Assembly (NCBI RefSeq): GCF_900105755.1
Contig: NZ_FNTQ01000001.1
Coordinates: 1,798,001-1,862,000, forward strand
Direction: 5' to 3'
DNA: 64,000 bases
DNA from: Streptomyces sp. Ag109_O5-10
Lineage (GTDB): Bacteria; Actinomycetota; Actinomycetes; Streptomycetales; Streptomycetaceae
Part shown: piece by piece, positions 45,610-55,090 of the stretch
How positions within the stretch are numbered: position 1 is the first letter of the stretch
How the letters are laid out: each line of letters begins with the position of its first letter
Notes under the pieces: generated by a model
Databases searched by the model: none
What the model was told of the DNA's origin: nothing
Seen by the model: only the letters and a program-made list of their open reading frames with translations
Made by a program: the position numbers and the translations under genes

Positions 45610-46741
45610 GCAGACATCGCCCCCGGCAACCCCGCCGACGCGACCCGGACACGGCGCCGAGCGGGCGGGCGCACAGGCGCCGCGGCACATGCCGGCCCGT
45701 GTCGCTGCGCTCCTCACCCTCCTGCTGGAGCAGCCGATCTCCCTGTACGCCGCGGCGGTTCTGCGCATCGGGTACGGGTTCCTCTACTTCGCCTTCCTGC
45801 TGCGCGAGTTTCCCCACCGCGACGAGATCTGGGGTCCCGGCTCACCGTGGACGCCGGCACTGGCCAAGCAGCTCTTCGACCAGACCGGCTGGACCAGCAT
45901 CCTCACCCTGTCCGACAGCCGGGCTTACTTCGAGGTCTGCTACGCGGCAGCCATCGTCATCTCCGCACTGTTCATGCTGGGCTGGCGGACCAGAGCGGTG
46001 TCCGTACTCTTCGCGGTCGTCGTGACGTCGTTCCACGCCAGGGCGATCTTCATGACGGACGGAGGGGACAACCTCATCCTCCTCATGGCCCTCTACCTCG
46101 TCGTCACCGCATGCGGCCGACGCTGGTCCCTCGACGCGCGCAGGGCCCGGCTCCGAGAATCCGCCGGCAAGACAGTCCTGCTTCCGCTGGACCGGGCATC
46201 CGGCGAACTGGGACGCCACCTCCGCGACGCGCGCCTGACAGTGATCACCGTGCTGCACAACTGCGGCATGCTCGTCATCGCCGCCCAGGTCTGCTTCCTC
46301 TACGGATCCGCGGGCCTGTACAAGGTGCAGGGCGCCTCCTGGGGCAACGGAACCGCCCTCCATTACGTCCTGAATCTGGACCTGTTCCAGCCCTGGCCCG
46401 CGCTCTCCGCCATGGCGGACGAACACGACGTACTGATCGCCATCACCTGCTACCTGACGGTGCTGTTGCAGGTGGCCTTCCCGTTCGTCCTGTTCGGCAG
46501 GCTCAAGTACCCCGTCCTGACCACGCTGTTGGGCATGCACGTGGGTATCGCGGTGTTCCTGGGCCTGCCGCTCTTCTCCGGCGCGATGATCGTCGCGGAC
46601 GCCGTGTTCCTTCCGGACCGCTTCTACCGGTACTTGGGACAGCTCTCGCGGCGAGTTGTCCCGTGGGCCGACGTCAGGGGGGCACAGACTCCGACCGCAG
46701 AGGCTGCACTGGTACCTCCGCAGCCGGAACATACCGGCTGA
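45596..46741 (+). CDS. HTTM-domain membrane protein (SdpB/VKGC-like)
   Basis: ATG at 45596 overlaps the DUF5819 stop by 14 bases. The 381-residue protein has about eight helices and the HTTM features LLEQPISLYAAAVLRIGYGF, RAIFMTDGGDNLILLMALYL and YGSAGLYKVQGASWGNGTAL. The HTTM fold is shared by vitamin-K-dependent gamma-carboxylase and by SdpB, which is needed to mature the SDP peptide toxin. With DUF5819 it likely forms a two-protein membrane complex that modifies or exports something made nearby. The only secreted product in the neighbourhood is the DUF3494 protein. Confidence 0.82.
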   Translation: MQQAEQTSPPATPPTRPGHGAERAGAQAPRHMPARVAALLTLLLEQPISLYAAAVLRIGYGFLYFAFLLREFPHRDEIWGPGSPWTPALAKQLFDQTGWTSILTLSDSRAYFEVCYAAAIVISALFMLGWRTRAVSVLFAVVVTSFHARAIFMTDGGDNLILLMALYLVVTACGRRWSLDARRARLRESAGKTVLLPLDRASGELGRHLRDARLTVITVLHNCGMLVIAAQVCFLYGSAGLYKVQGASWGNGTALHYVLNLDLFQPWPALSAMADEHDVLIAITCYLTVLLQVAFPFVLFGRLKYPVLTTLLGMHVGIAVFLGLPLFSGAMIVADAVFLPDRFYRYLGQLSRRVVPWADVRGAQTPTAEAALVPPQPEHTG

Positions 46742-47040
46742 GGCCGACACTTGGTGCCGTTGCACGACCGGACATCCAACTCGCTGACCATCCGGCGCAT
46801 CACGGCTTTCAGCCCTCGTCAGGGCCAGCAGATACCCTCGGCGTCGCGCTCCGGGCTGCCGGACCGGGTAGAAGCACCGTGGTTGGGCCCCAGGTCCAGC
46901 AGCCCCACCCATCCAGCGCGCAGACCCGCCTTCCGTCCGGTCTGTTGGCCGGCCGCAAGCCCGGACGGCGGTGCCCGCGCTCAGTGGATGTTGCTGCCTG
47001 ACTTCGATGGCCCCGGTCACGTCCGCTGGAGTGGTGTATC
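46742..47040. other. 300 bases without a gene, left of the IS256-type element
   Basis: No coding frame with recognisable content. The stretch separates the HTTM stop from the left end of the insertion element. I see no clear terminator hairpin. Confidence 0.4.
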
Positions 47041-48357
47041 GCCGGCCACTCGGTGATCTCGTTTTGAGGCTATGCGGTGAGTTCGGTCGGGAGGACGGTC
47101 TCGTCGGTTTCTGACTCGATCGGGTGGAGCCGGGCCTTGGCCAGCAGGTCGAGTCCCATGTAGCGGCGGGCCTCGGTCCATTCGTCGTTCTGCTCGGCCA
47201 GCACGGCGCCGACCAGGCGGATCAGCGCGGTGCGGTCGGGGAAGATGCCGACGACGTCGGTGCGACGTCGGATCTCCTTGTTCAGCCGTTCCTGTGGGTT
47301 GTTCGACCAGATCTGCCGCCAGATCTCGCGTGGGAAGGCGGTGAAGGCCAGCAGGTCGTGCTGAGCGGCGTCCAAGTGGGCTGCTGCCTTGGGGAACTTG
47401 GCTTCCAGGGCATCCAGAACGTGCCGCATCTGGGCCTGGACAGCGTCGGTGTCGGGTTGTTCGAAGACGGTCCGCAGCAGGGTGGCCACCCACGGCTGAG
47501 CGGACTTCGGGACCTGGCTCAGCAAATTTCGGGCGTAATGCGTGCGGCACCGCTGCCAGGATGCGCCGGGCAGGACCGCGCCGATCGCGTTCACCAGGCC
47601 GGTGTGCGCGTCGGAGACGACCAGCTGGACACCGGACAGGCCGCGGGCGGTCAGGGAGCGCAGGAAGGCGAGCCAGCCCGCACCGTCCTCGGCCGTGGCG
47701 ACGTCGATGCCGAGGATCTCGCGGTGTCCGTCGGCGTTGACGCCGACTGCGATCAGAGCGTGGACGTTGATGATGCGGCCGCCCTCGCGGACCTTCTGGG
47801 TCAGCGCGTCCACCCAGACGAACGTGTAGGGCCCGGCATCGAGCGGCCGGTTGCGGAACGCGGTGACCTGATCGTCCAGATGCTTGGCCATCGCGCTGAC
47901 CTGGGACTTCGACAGCTGGGTGACGCCGAGGGACTCGGCGAGCTTCTCGACGCGGCGGGTGGACACACCGAGCAGGTAGGCGGTGGCGACCACCGAGACG
48001 AGGGCCTGCTCGGCCCGCCGGCGGCGTTCCAGGAGCCAGTGCGGGAAGTAACTGCCCTGCCGCAGCTTGGGGACGGCGAGTTCGACGGTCCCTGCGCGGG
48101 TGTCCCACTCGCGCGGGCGATAACCGTTGCGGTGATTGACGCGTTCCTCGCTGACCTGCCCGTATTCGGCATTGCAGAGGGCATCGGCCTCCGCGGACAT
48201 GAGCGCGTCGGCGAACGTCTTGACCATCGCGCGCAGCAGATCGGGACTCGCCGCGGCGAGGTTGTCCTCGGCGAGAGCGTGCAGGGGCAGACTGTCTGGT
48301 GCGGTCATCGTGCTGATCTCCTTCGAGCCTAGACATCTCGAAGATCAGCCGGTGGCC
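47041..48357 (-). mobile_element. IS256-family insertion sequence
   Basis: A 1.3-kb element with one complete transposase. The ends carry related inverted sequences: GCCGGCCACTCGGTGATCTC on the left (47041-47060) and, read inward on the other strand, GGCCACCGGCTGATCTTCGA on the right (48334-48355). The exact terminal bases and the 8-9 bp target duplication could not be fixed by eye. Confidence 0.65.
47070..48308 (-). CDS. IS256-family (mutator) transposase
   Basis: The 412-residue protein begins MTAPDSLPLHALAEDNLAAA. Catalytic residues of the DDE domain are in place: FVWVDALTQKVREGG (D1), LVVSDAHTGLVNAIG (D2) and NNPQERLNKEIRRRTDVVGI (E), together with the C/D(2)H-type HYARNLLSQVP block (RCRTHYARN). 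The N-terminal helical part (NHRNGYRPREWDTRAGTVEL) is also typical. It appears full-length and potentially active. It is the only apparently intact transposase in the window. Confidence 0.95.
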   Translation of the reverse strand: MTAPDSLPLHALAEDNLAAASPDLLRAMVKTFADALMSAEADALCNAEYGQVSEERVNHRNGYRPREWDTRAGTVELAVPKLRQGSYFPHWLLERRRRAEQALVSVVATAYLLGVSTRRVEKLAESLGVTQLSKSQVSAMAKHLDDQVTAFRNRPLDAGPYTFVWVDALTQKVREGGRIINVHALIAVGVNADGHREILGIDVATAEDGAGWLAFLRSLTARGLSGVQLVVSDAHTGLVNAIGAVLPGASWQRCRTHYARNLLSQVPKSAQPWVATLLRTVFEQPDTDAVQAQMRHVLDALEAKFPKAAAHLDAAQHDLLAFTAFPREIWRQIWSNNPQERLNKEIRRRTDVVGIFPDRTALIRLVGAVLAEQNDEWTEARRYMGLDLLAKARLHPIESETDETVLPTELTA

Positions 48358-48361
48358 GTTC

Positions 48362-48841
48362 TCATATCCGGACCCTCACTCCGACGCCGGGACAAACACC
48401 CGGATCAGGTGGGAACCGGTACACCACTTCCAGAGACGCAACCATGGCCCCTGGTCTCTGAGGGGAAACCAGAGGCCGTCTCCAATGGCAGTCGGTCACC
48501 GGGGCCAAACGCGTTCGTGGTCCCCCGGCACGGGCCGAGGAAAGCAGCCGCGGAACCACAGGACACCGGCGCACGCGTGCCATCCCCGATAACGCCTGTC
48601 ACCGGCTGAGGTCACGGCACGAGCAACCACCCGTGCTGCCTTCAGTGAGGGTGTGGGAGAAGGCGAGGCGGAAGGCGGACCCGAGCCTGGTGGGTCTCGT
48701 TCGCCCCCGTCCGGCGCCGTTCAATGGTGCCGCTACCGCTCGCTCCGCCCCAGGTCAGAAAATCCCGTTTCCCACCGAACCCCGGAGGAGGGCTTGGAGA
48801 GCGTGGTGGGTGCGACTCCCGCGGTGAGGCCGTCGGAATAC
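48362..48841. other. 480 bases without a recognised gene
   Basis: Short frames only. The segment lies between the IS256-type element and the XRE regulator; the regulator gene ends at 48842, so promoter signals are not expected here. Nothing else seen. Confidence 0.4.
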
Positions 48842-49714
48842 TCAGGGGCGGTTTGTCGCGTCGATGCGTGACTTGGTGGCGTCGGTGATGAAGTCGTGCG
48901 TGCTTTCCGGGCTTAGGGCTCGGGCCCGGAGGTGGTCGTACATCATGGCGTACTGCTGTACGGCGGATTGTCTTTCCAGGTAAAGGTCGCTGGTGAAGCG
49001 TTCCAGGTACACCACCTCTGTCTGCAGGCCGTCGGCGAACCGCAGGATGGAGAACTGTCCTGAGAGTCCCGGGTGGGCGCCCACCGTGTGGGGGAGGACT
49101 CGCACGGTGATGTGCGGCTCGGCGCCGAGTGCGTTCAGATGCTCCAGCTGCTCACGCATGACGTCGGGGCCGCCGACGACACGGCGCAGTGCCGATTCCT
49201 CCAGGACGACCCGCAGACGTAGTGGTGAGGTGGGGTCGTAGATCCGGTGCTGACGGCGTAGCAACACCTTGAGGCGCCGGGCGGCCTGTTCGGCAGTGAT
49301 CGAGGGAATCGTTTCCTCGATGACGGCACTGGCGTAGGCGGGGGTCTGCAGCAGGCTGGGAATCACCATGGGCTCATAGGCATGGATCGAGGCGGCGTCC
49401 GTCTCGAGGCCGATATGGACGCTGCGGGGGTGCTCTCCGTAGGCGCTCCACCATCCCTGCTGTGCCGACTCCTGGGCCATGCGCATCAGGGAGTCGACGA
49501 CCTGGTGGTCCGTCACCCCGTAGATGGTGCAAAGGTCGCGTACATCGCGGGGGCTGATGGCACGGCGGCCGTTCTCCATATGGCTGATCTTGGGCTGGGA
49601 GACCATGAGCCGCTCAGCCACTTCCGTGCTCTTCAGCCCACTGTCATGGCGGAGCCGGCGCAGTTCGGCCCCCAGACGGCGTCTCCTCACGGTGGGGCTG
49701 ATGATCACCGTCAT
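48842..49714 (-). CDS. XRE/DUF5753 helix-turn-helix regulator
   Basis: A 290-residue protein beginning MTVIISPTVRRRRLGAELRR. Residues about 14-70 form an XRE helix-turn-helix (LKSTEVAERLMVSQPKISHM ENGRR). Residues about 100-285 are DUF5753 (YEPMVIPSLLQTPAYASAVI; LRVVLEESALRRVVGG; ITVRVLPHTVGAHPGLSGQF). In Streptomyces such regulators normally come with a small DUF397 protein made from the next gene. No DUF397 gene was seen on either side, so the pair is broken or its partner is elsewhere. The DNA target is unknown. Confidence 0.9.
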   Translation of the reverse strand: MTVIISPTVRRRRLGAELRRLRHDSGLKSTEVAERLMVSQPKISHMENGRRAISPRDVRDLCTIYGVTDHQVVDSLMRMAQESAQQGWWSAYGEHPRSVHIGLETDAASIHAYEPMVIPSLLQTPAYASAVIEETIPSITAEQAARRLKVLLRRQHRIYDPTSPLRLRVVLEESALRRVVGGPDVMREQLEHLNALGAEPHITVRVLPHTVGAHPGLSGQFSILRFADGLQTEVVYLERFTSDLYLERQSAVQQYAMMYDHLRARALSPESTHDFITDATKSRIDATNRP

Positions 49715-49744
49715 GCGCGGGGTACCTCCGGATCCACGGTGTTG

Positions 49745-49975
49745 TCAGGTCCGAAGGTTGCCATGGGGCACGACTTGTCGATCATGTGCCATGCCGTCGT
49801 GTGCGTGGATCGGTGAAACGGACTGTGACGTTGTCATCCACAGCGGGTCGAGGACCTCGATGAGCGCCGGAAGCTCCGCCTTCAGATCGCGGAAGCGGGG
49901 CCACCAGGCGCCGCCGATCAGTGCTGGAGTGGTGCCGGCGGGTGCCAGTTCGAGTCTGAGCAGTAGGCCGCAACG
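49745..49975 (-). pseudogene. DUF5994 remnant
   Basis: The minus strand encodes LLLRLELAPAGTTPALIGGA and WWPRFRDLKAELPALIEVLD, then stops at 49745 after HGNLRT. The GAWWPR signature identifies DUF5994. The remainder of the domain is replaced by unrelated codons and there is no start. It is truncated on both sides, close to IS3 material. Confidence 0.65.
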
Positions 49976-50051
49976 ACCTTCGCCCCCTCGGCTTCAACAA
50001 CCGCCAGGTTCGCGTCGCGGGGTACGAGATCGCCTCAAGAGTCAGACGGGC

Positions 50052-50170
50052 CTTAACCCGGATTCTTGGACACGGGCTATGCGGCTTGGGCCAGGGTAGT
50101 TGCTGTCGTGGCGAGTGCCGTCTCGTAGGCGATGGGACTGCGTTGTCCGAGGCGGGAGTGACGGCGTCGG
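50052..50170 (-). pseudogene. IS3-family element, right-end fragment
   Basis: The last 30 codons of the IS3 OrfB seen at 12432-12735 (RRRHSRLGQRSPIAYETALA) with the same right terminal sequence CCGGATTCTTGGACACGGGC. Similarity to the 12.4-kb copy is high but not perfect. The break lies at about 50170, after GACGGCGTCGG. Confidence 0.85.
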
Positions 50171-50474
50171 ATGGCTTCGCCCGAACCAATGCCCAACCTG
50201 GCCGGAGCAGGCTGAGAATGAGTTGACTCCCCGCCCACTCGCGACCGGCAATGACAGACAGCCGTCTGGGCCGCCTTACGGTCGCCCTCCATCGGCCATC
50301 GCACGAACGGCTTCGAGCCCTCATTCTGGTGCACGGTTGTCCGCAAGTCATGGGGCGGGCTGCCAAAGAGGCTGCCTAGCAACTCGGCAAAGGCACCGGC
50401 GAGTGCTTGGGAACTCGGTCTACTCGAGTAACGGGGAACAGCAGCACCGCACGAAGGGGCGCCCGCGTGGAAGG

Positions 50475-50570
50475 CATGGCGCATGTGGGCGCTGCCGGAC
50501 CCGATGCTCGCGGCCCCCGTCACCGACCCGGCGCCGCCCGATGGGTGGGCCGCCGAGGAGAAGTGGGACG
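50475..50570 (+). pseudogene. ATP-dependent DNA ligase, 5-prime fragment
   Basis: The plus strand reads MWALPDPMLAAPVTDPAPPD, GWAAEEKWDG. This is the N-terminus of an ATP-dependent DNA ligase, ending exactly on the adenylation motif KxDG (KWDG). The frame is then interrupted at 50571 by the first base of an inverted-repeat-bounded segment. The continuation is at 52031. Confidence 0.7.
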
Positions 50571-52030
50571 GTTCTCCAGACACCTCGTGATGTCTCATTC
50601 GCGTTGGCACCGTTCACCCAGGTCACGACTGGTCCTCCGTGCGTGCGGCTGAGGCTTGCCGGGTGTCTGCGCCGCTGCTGACGTGCCGCTGGGTCTCCTG
50701 GGGGCCGTGCCAGTCCAGGCAGACGGCGGTGGCATCGTCTTCGAGCCGGCCGTCGGCGGCGTCCCGGACCGCGGACGTCAGCGCCAGCACGGTCTCCCTC
50801 GGGTGCAGATTCCGGGTACACCCCAGCAGGGCGGGCAGATCGACCTTCTCTCCGTGACGTTCGAGCATGCCGTCGGTGACCATGAGCAGACGGTCACCGG
50901 GCCGCAGGTCGAGGTCCTGCACACGGTACGGGTGGGGAGTCAGCTCAGACAGCCCGAAGGGATGGTCCACCTCGCAGGCAATCGTCTCCACAGCCCCGTC
51001 GCGCATGCACAGCGGCCAGGGATGACCGGCGTTGACGAACCGGGCCCGCCCGGTATGGAGATTGATGCGCAGGAGCTGCCCGGTGGCATGACCGTGGCCG
51101 TGTTCGATCAGTGCCTGGTCTGCCCGGTGGGCCTGTTCGCCCAGGCCGGTGCCCGCCCGGCGGGCACCGCGCAGGGCGCCCACCAGGATCGTGGCGGCCA
51201 GGGCGGAATCCATGTCGTGGCCCATGGGATCGGTCACCGACACGTGCAAGGTGTCGCGGTCCACGGTGTAGTCGAAGGTGTCGCCGCTGAGGTCCTCGGA
51301 GGGCTCCAGGTTCCCGCACAGGGTGAACTGTGCGGCCTCGCACGACAGCGACAGGGGCAGCAGCTGGTACTGGATTTCAGCTGCCAGGGTGGCCGGCTTG
51401 GAGCGTTTGCCCCAGGTGTAGAGATCGGTGAAGCGGCCGTTGGCGATCACGATGTAGGCCAGGATGTGGGCGGCTTCCCCGACTGCGTCGAGCACATCCT
51501 CGCCAGGGCCGGTCGGCAGGAGCAGTTCCAGCAGCCCGATCGCATCCCCGCGGTTGGTGACGGGCACGATCACCCGCTGCCCCTCGCCGGTCGCGTCCTG
51601 ATACGGGCGCTGGGTACGGATCACCTCCTCGTAGACACTGCCGAACAGGGGAACCCGCTCGGCCTGCCGCCCACCCTGAGTGGGAGCGGTGGACAGCCGA
51701 GCCACCGCCTTCCCCGTCAGGTCCACGATGAGGAAAGAGACCTTAGTGGCCTCGAAACGCCGCCGCAGGTCCTCCGCGATCACGTCGACGGCGTCCGCCG
51801 GCGCCGCTGTCTCCGCTGCTGTCAGCAATCGGGTGATCCCACTTTGTCCACCGCTCACGACCGCAGTCCTTTCCACAACCCCCCACCAGCTTGGTAATAA
51901 CCGCAGTGAGCGTCAATCCGTGAACAGTCACGCTCCGGCGTTCGCCCGCGGACGGTGCCGCCACGGCTGCTCTGTACAAAAGCGGCTCGACGGGCCCATG
52001 TCTTAGGAGACACGCCAGAGTCTGGAGAAC
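50571..52030. mobile_element. Inverted-repeat-bounded segment carrying a SpoIIE phosphatase gene
   Basis: A perfect 11-bp inverted repeat, GTTCTCCAGAC (50571-50581) and GTCTGGAGAAC (52020-52030), flanks 1.46 kb that interrupts a DNA ligase gene between codons that should be adjacent (KWDG and RALLS). Inside is one complete gene, a SpoIIE-type phosphatase on the minus strand, and no transposase. No convincing target-site duplication is visible (GACG left, GATCG right). This may be a passenger-only element or a chance repeat at a recombination joint. Confidence 0.5.
50623..51876 (-). CDS. GAF-like/PP2C (SpoIIE) phosphatase inside the split ligase
   Basis: The GTG at 51876 gives 417 residues; a GTG at 51858 with GAAAGG upstream is a good alternative. 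Residues about 20-165 are a GAF-like sensor ([40 protein letters not shown]). Residues about 190-400 are the PP2C domain: [45 protein letters not shown] and [13 protein letters not shown]. It dephosphorylates serine/threonine residues, normally of STAS proteins. The first metal Asp and the DG pair are present, so it should be active. It resembles the truncated protein at the window end. Confidence 0.88.
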   Translation of the reverse strand: MERTAVVSGGQSGITRLLTAAETAAPADAVDVIAEDLRRRFEATKVSFLIVDLTGKAVARLSTAPTQGGRQAERVPLFGSVYEEVIRTQRPYQDATGEGQRVIVPVTNRGDAIGLLELLLPTGPGEDVLDAVGEAAHILAYIVIANGRFTDLYTWGKRSKPATLAAEIQYQLLPLSLSCEAAQFTLCGNLEPSEDLSGDTFDYTVDRDTLHVSVTDPMGHDMDSALAATILVGALRGARRAGTGLGEQAHRADQALIEHGHGHATGQLLRINLHTGRARFVNAGHPWPLCMRDGAVETIACEVDHPFGLSELTPHPYRVQDLDLRPGDRLLMVTDGMLERHGEKVDLPALLGCTRNLHPRETVLALTSAVRDAADGRLEDDATAVCLDWHGPQETQRHVSSGADTRQASAARTEDQS

Positions 52031-52290
52031 GATCGCTGGAGAGCGCTGCTCTCTCTGGATGCCGGGCGTTTGGTGTTGCGCTATCGCAGGGGCAGGAACC
52101 TCGCACCGTCCTTCCCCGAGGTTCGTTTCGGGCACGGTCCAGCTGCCGACGCGACGGCCCTGGACGGCGAGCTGGTCGTACGGGAAATCCAGCAGGCTCG
52201 CCTTCGAGCGACTCCAGGGTCGCCTCCAGGGCGCCAGGGCTGCTCCGGAACGCCTCTTTGCCGAACAGAACCTCACCGCGCCGTGAGCGC
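52031..52290 (+). pseudogene. ATP-dependent DNA ligase, continuation
   Basis: The plus strand resumes with RWRALLSLDAGRLVLRYRRG, RNLAPSFPEV and DATALDGELVV, the part of the nucleotidyltransferase domain that follows KWDG in normal ligases. A frame change near 52185 then moves to SSRLAFERLQGRLQGARAAP. The remainder, with the OB fold, is missing. Together with 50475-50570 this outlines a single ligase gene that was split and then decayed. Confidence 0.7.
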
Positions 52291-52361
52291 TGTGCCCGTC
52301 GTTCCCCTCGCTGACCTGGGGATTCACGAAACTGCGGACAGGGCCCGGAAAGCGGCCAGGG

Positions 52362-53500
52362 CTACTTGTCGCCCCACTTGGTCCGGCGTTCAGCGGAGTG
52401 GGGAGTTTCAGCAAGCGTCGCGCCCGCTGCCGACCACGCGGCCGGTACGTTGGCGGCCACCGGTCCCGTGCTGACGTGGACCCGCAACGCAGCCGGCCCG
52501 CAATCCCGCAGTTCAGGGGCGGCCACTCCGCCGACCTGACCGCCGAATGCCGAGCCGGGTCCCATGGCCGGCCGCTTCACCGTGCCGTCGGGCCCGTTCC
52601 GTGGGGCATTCCTCGATACCGATGACCCGCAGTAGTTCCAGCCGCTCGCGAGCCTCGGCGACGCCGAGCGCGGCGCCGTGGTCGGCGAGCAGAAGACGGA
52701 TGCCGCACCGGCCGCTCCCAGGAAGGCGCTGTGCACGGTGGCCAGCGGGGAGTCGGGCGGTGCGTCCAGGTCCACCCGCTCCTGAAGGACGGGAGCGCCT
52801 CCTATCAGTACCTGGACCAGGGGCGAGTAGGTCGCCTCCCCGACCGGGGGCAGATGGCCGCGCCAGTCCTCCTGCCCGGCTGCACGGCCCTCCGGACCGG
52901 TCACGGCCACTCGGTGCACCTGACGGGAGCCGACCCGCAGGTCCACCGCGGCCCAGTCGGCGGGGCGGGGAGCAAGGCTGCGGCTTATCCGGGCGAGGGC
53001 CTCGTCCACCTCCAGGGTCTGACCGAGCACGTCGGTGATCTCCGCGACGAGTGTCAGCCGCTCGGCGAGGCTCTCCAGAGCGCTCGTATGAGCCGCTCGT
53101 TCCGCCTGTTCCACCCGTTCCGCCTGTTCCACCCGTTCCGACCGCTCGGCGCGTTCCGCTCGTTCCCTACCGGCACGGCGGTCCGCCGCGGTCTCGACGA
53201 TCAACACGACCATGCCCTGGCAGACGCCGGAGACGTCGTCCGCCAGGGGGGTGGCCGACCAGGAGATCGGGACCAGCCGTCCGTCACCACGCAGGCACCT
53301 GTCGTCGTCCCCGCGTGCCGCACGCCTCTCGGCCAGTGCCCACAGCAGCGGGCAGCGCTCCCGCGGAATGAGGGCACCTCCCGGGTCGCGATGGCACAGG
53401 GTCGTGCGTGGAACTCGCCGTCACCACCCGCCAGACCAACGGCGGGGCCATGGGCACCACCACTGCGGTCCCGTCAGCAGCTACCCCGGCTCGTTGGCTG
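52362..53500 (-). pseudogene. PAS/GAF sensor protein, truncated and frameshifted
   Basis: A minus-strand frame encodes a PAS-like end (RCPLLWALAERRAARGDDDR; VPISWSATPLADDVSGVCQG), MVVLIVETAADRRAGR, a repetitive acidic coiled coil, and the start of a GAF domain (LAERLTLVAEITDVLGQTLE; RPADWAAVDLRVGSRQ). Near 52690 the good coding switches to another frame (LLADHGAALGVAEARERLEL) and then ends. The PP2C part expected for such proteins is absent, and the N-terminus is broken near 53410. A remnant of a SpoIIE-class regulator. Confidence 0.6.
53097..53172. repeat. 18-bp tandem repeat coding for a coiled coil
   Basis: The unit CGTTCCGCCTGTTCCACC occurs twice exactly and about twice more in diverged form. 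On the minus strand it encodes repeats of VEQAER within ERAERAERSERVEQAERVEQ. It lies in the linker of the broken sensor gene. Confidence 0.8.
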
Positions 53501-53593
53501 AACCGGAGGAGCCTGAGTCGAGCCAGCCCCATGGATACGCTGCTGAACGCCGCCCGCCTCCGAGTCCCCCTCCCGAGTCCCCCACCCACACCG

Positions 53594-53961
53594 AAATGGC
53601 TGCCGCGATGTGCGACAGGCGCTCAATCTAAGCCGCGACCGGTGCGCAGGGCCCCGGGAGGAGGGGATGCTCTGGGACGCCGCGATCAAGACGTCTTCTT
53701 CCGGCTGCGGTTGATGCACTCCGAACGCACGGCCGTCGGCGCCCGCACCGGAGACCCGCGAACCGACTGTGAACACGGTCGGTCGAGCCAGGACGATACC
53801 CGGCCTCGTGATCCTGCCCCGGTATCTGATGGGCGAACAGTCCTCCGCCCGGATCGGGCGCGCCGACAGCCACCCGCGACCATGGACGGCACATCCCGCG
53901 ATCCGAGCGGTACAGATCGTCGCAGGGCAGGGCCCACCGTCATGGCCGAGTTGAACCCTGA
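53594..53961. other. Stretch with no recognised gene
   Basis: Several overlapping frames on both strands, none with family-like content. It sits between the broken sensor gene and the ANTAR gene, and may hold the promoter of the latter. Confidence 0.35.
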
Positions 53962-54453
53962 GTGAGCTCCGCTCCACCGGCTGCTGCGCGCCGTGGAACG
54001 GGATGCACGAAAACGGCAACCTGGGGTAATAGTCGAACTGTCGTCCTCGCAATTCCGTACGGCACCGGCGACCCGGACGGGAAACCCGAGGTCTGGGATG
54101 TGATCATGATGGAAGACTCTCTGAACGGCACCCCGATGCGGCTCGAGGGGCACTTGGTTCCGGCACGGACACCGCTCCTGAACAAAATCAGCGAGTTGCA
54201 GACGGAAGTCAGTCAGCTGCAGGAGGCCGTCGTCTCCCACACCGTGGTGGACCAAGCGATCGGTGTGGTCATCACCCTCGGTGGCCTGCATCCCGAGCAG
54301 GGCTTCCAAGTGCTACGAGAGGTCTCACAGCACACCAATACGAAACTGCGGCAGGTCTCCGAACTGATCGTGGAGTGGGTACACAGCGAACAGCTGCCCG
54401 ACGAGATCCGCACCTCCCTGGACAAGGCACTGGCCACCGCACGATACATCTGA
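53962..54453 (+). CDS. ANTAR-domain protein
   Basis: The frame is open from ATG 53962, but the real start may be GTG 54100 or ATG 54106, since GAGG lies eight bases before the GTG and the first 45 residues look noncoding. The conserved part reads LLNKISELQTEVSQLQEAVV (helical linker) and then an ANTAR domain: VVDQAIGVVITLGGLHPEQG, FQVLREVSQHTNTKLRQVSE. It is a single-domain ANTAR protein with a short coiled coil and no GAF or receiver. It probably binds target RNA constitutively or with a partner. It is not coupled to neighbouring genes. Confidence 0.75.
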   Translation: MSSAPPAAARRGTGCTKTATWGNSRTVVLAIPYGTGDPDGKPEVWDVIMMEDSLNGTPMRLEGHLVPARTPLLNKISELQTEVSQLQEAVVSHTVVDQAIGVVITLGGLHPEQGFQVLREVSQHTNTKLRQVSELIVEWVHSEQLPDEIRTSLDKALATARYI

Positions 54454-54867
54454 ACGCAGAACAGCTCTGCCGCCCGCGTTCTGAGTCGGACGGCAGGGCG
54501 GGCGGACGAGTGGAATGCCAGCTCACTTCCGAACCCGCACGCGACGCGACCTCCGCTCAACGTGTCCCCGAACCCATCTGACCAAAACGTCGCACGCCAG
54601 ACTCTCCGGCGGTCGCTGATCACGCACGCTACGAAGCGCCGGGGCCAAACCGGAACGCAGCTCGGGACAACGTCGTAGCCGGTCCGTTCTCGTCTGCGTC
54701 ATGCGCTGAGCGAGAAGCTGTATGTACGCGGGCCGGTGCCCGCCGAGGCCGCGTACCGGCACCGGGCGGCAGGCCGGCGCGGGCCGAACAGCCGCTCCGT
54801 ACGCCTGGGACGCTGTGCGTTGGAGATCCTCCATGGCGTCCGGGATGACGGTGCGTCGGTGTCATGC

Positions 54868-55090
54868 CAGCCAGCTGCCCGCCACGTCGGCGGTTTCGCG
54901 CAGGGCCGCGAGCTGGCTGCGGGTGAATCCGGCGATGGGCCGGGCGTGATGCGTCGAGATCGCTCCCAGCAAGGCACCACGCTCGTCGAGCAGCGGGACG
55001 CAGTGGCAAGCGCGGCTGCCGACGTGCAGGATCACGTGCCGCGAACAGCGGCGAGCCGCACATGGCCCATGGCGGTCTCGGTGATCTCCC
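54868..55090 (-). pseudogene. GAF-domain remnant
   Basis: The minus strand reads VGSRACHCVPLLDERGALLG, AISTHHARPIAGFTRSQLAA, ending WLA with a stop at 54868. This is the second half of a GAF domain of the GAF/ANTAR type (STPLLDRxGxLxGxxSTHH). Upstream, SPLFAARD appears in another frame. The ANTAR part does not follow. Between 55090 and 55450 no gene was recognised. Confidence 0.55.
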
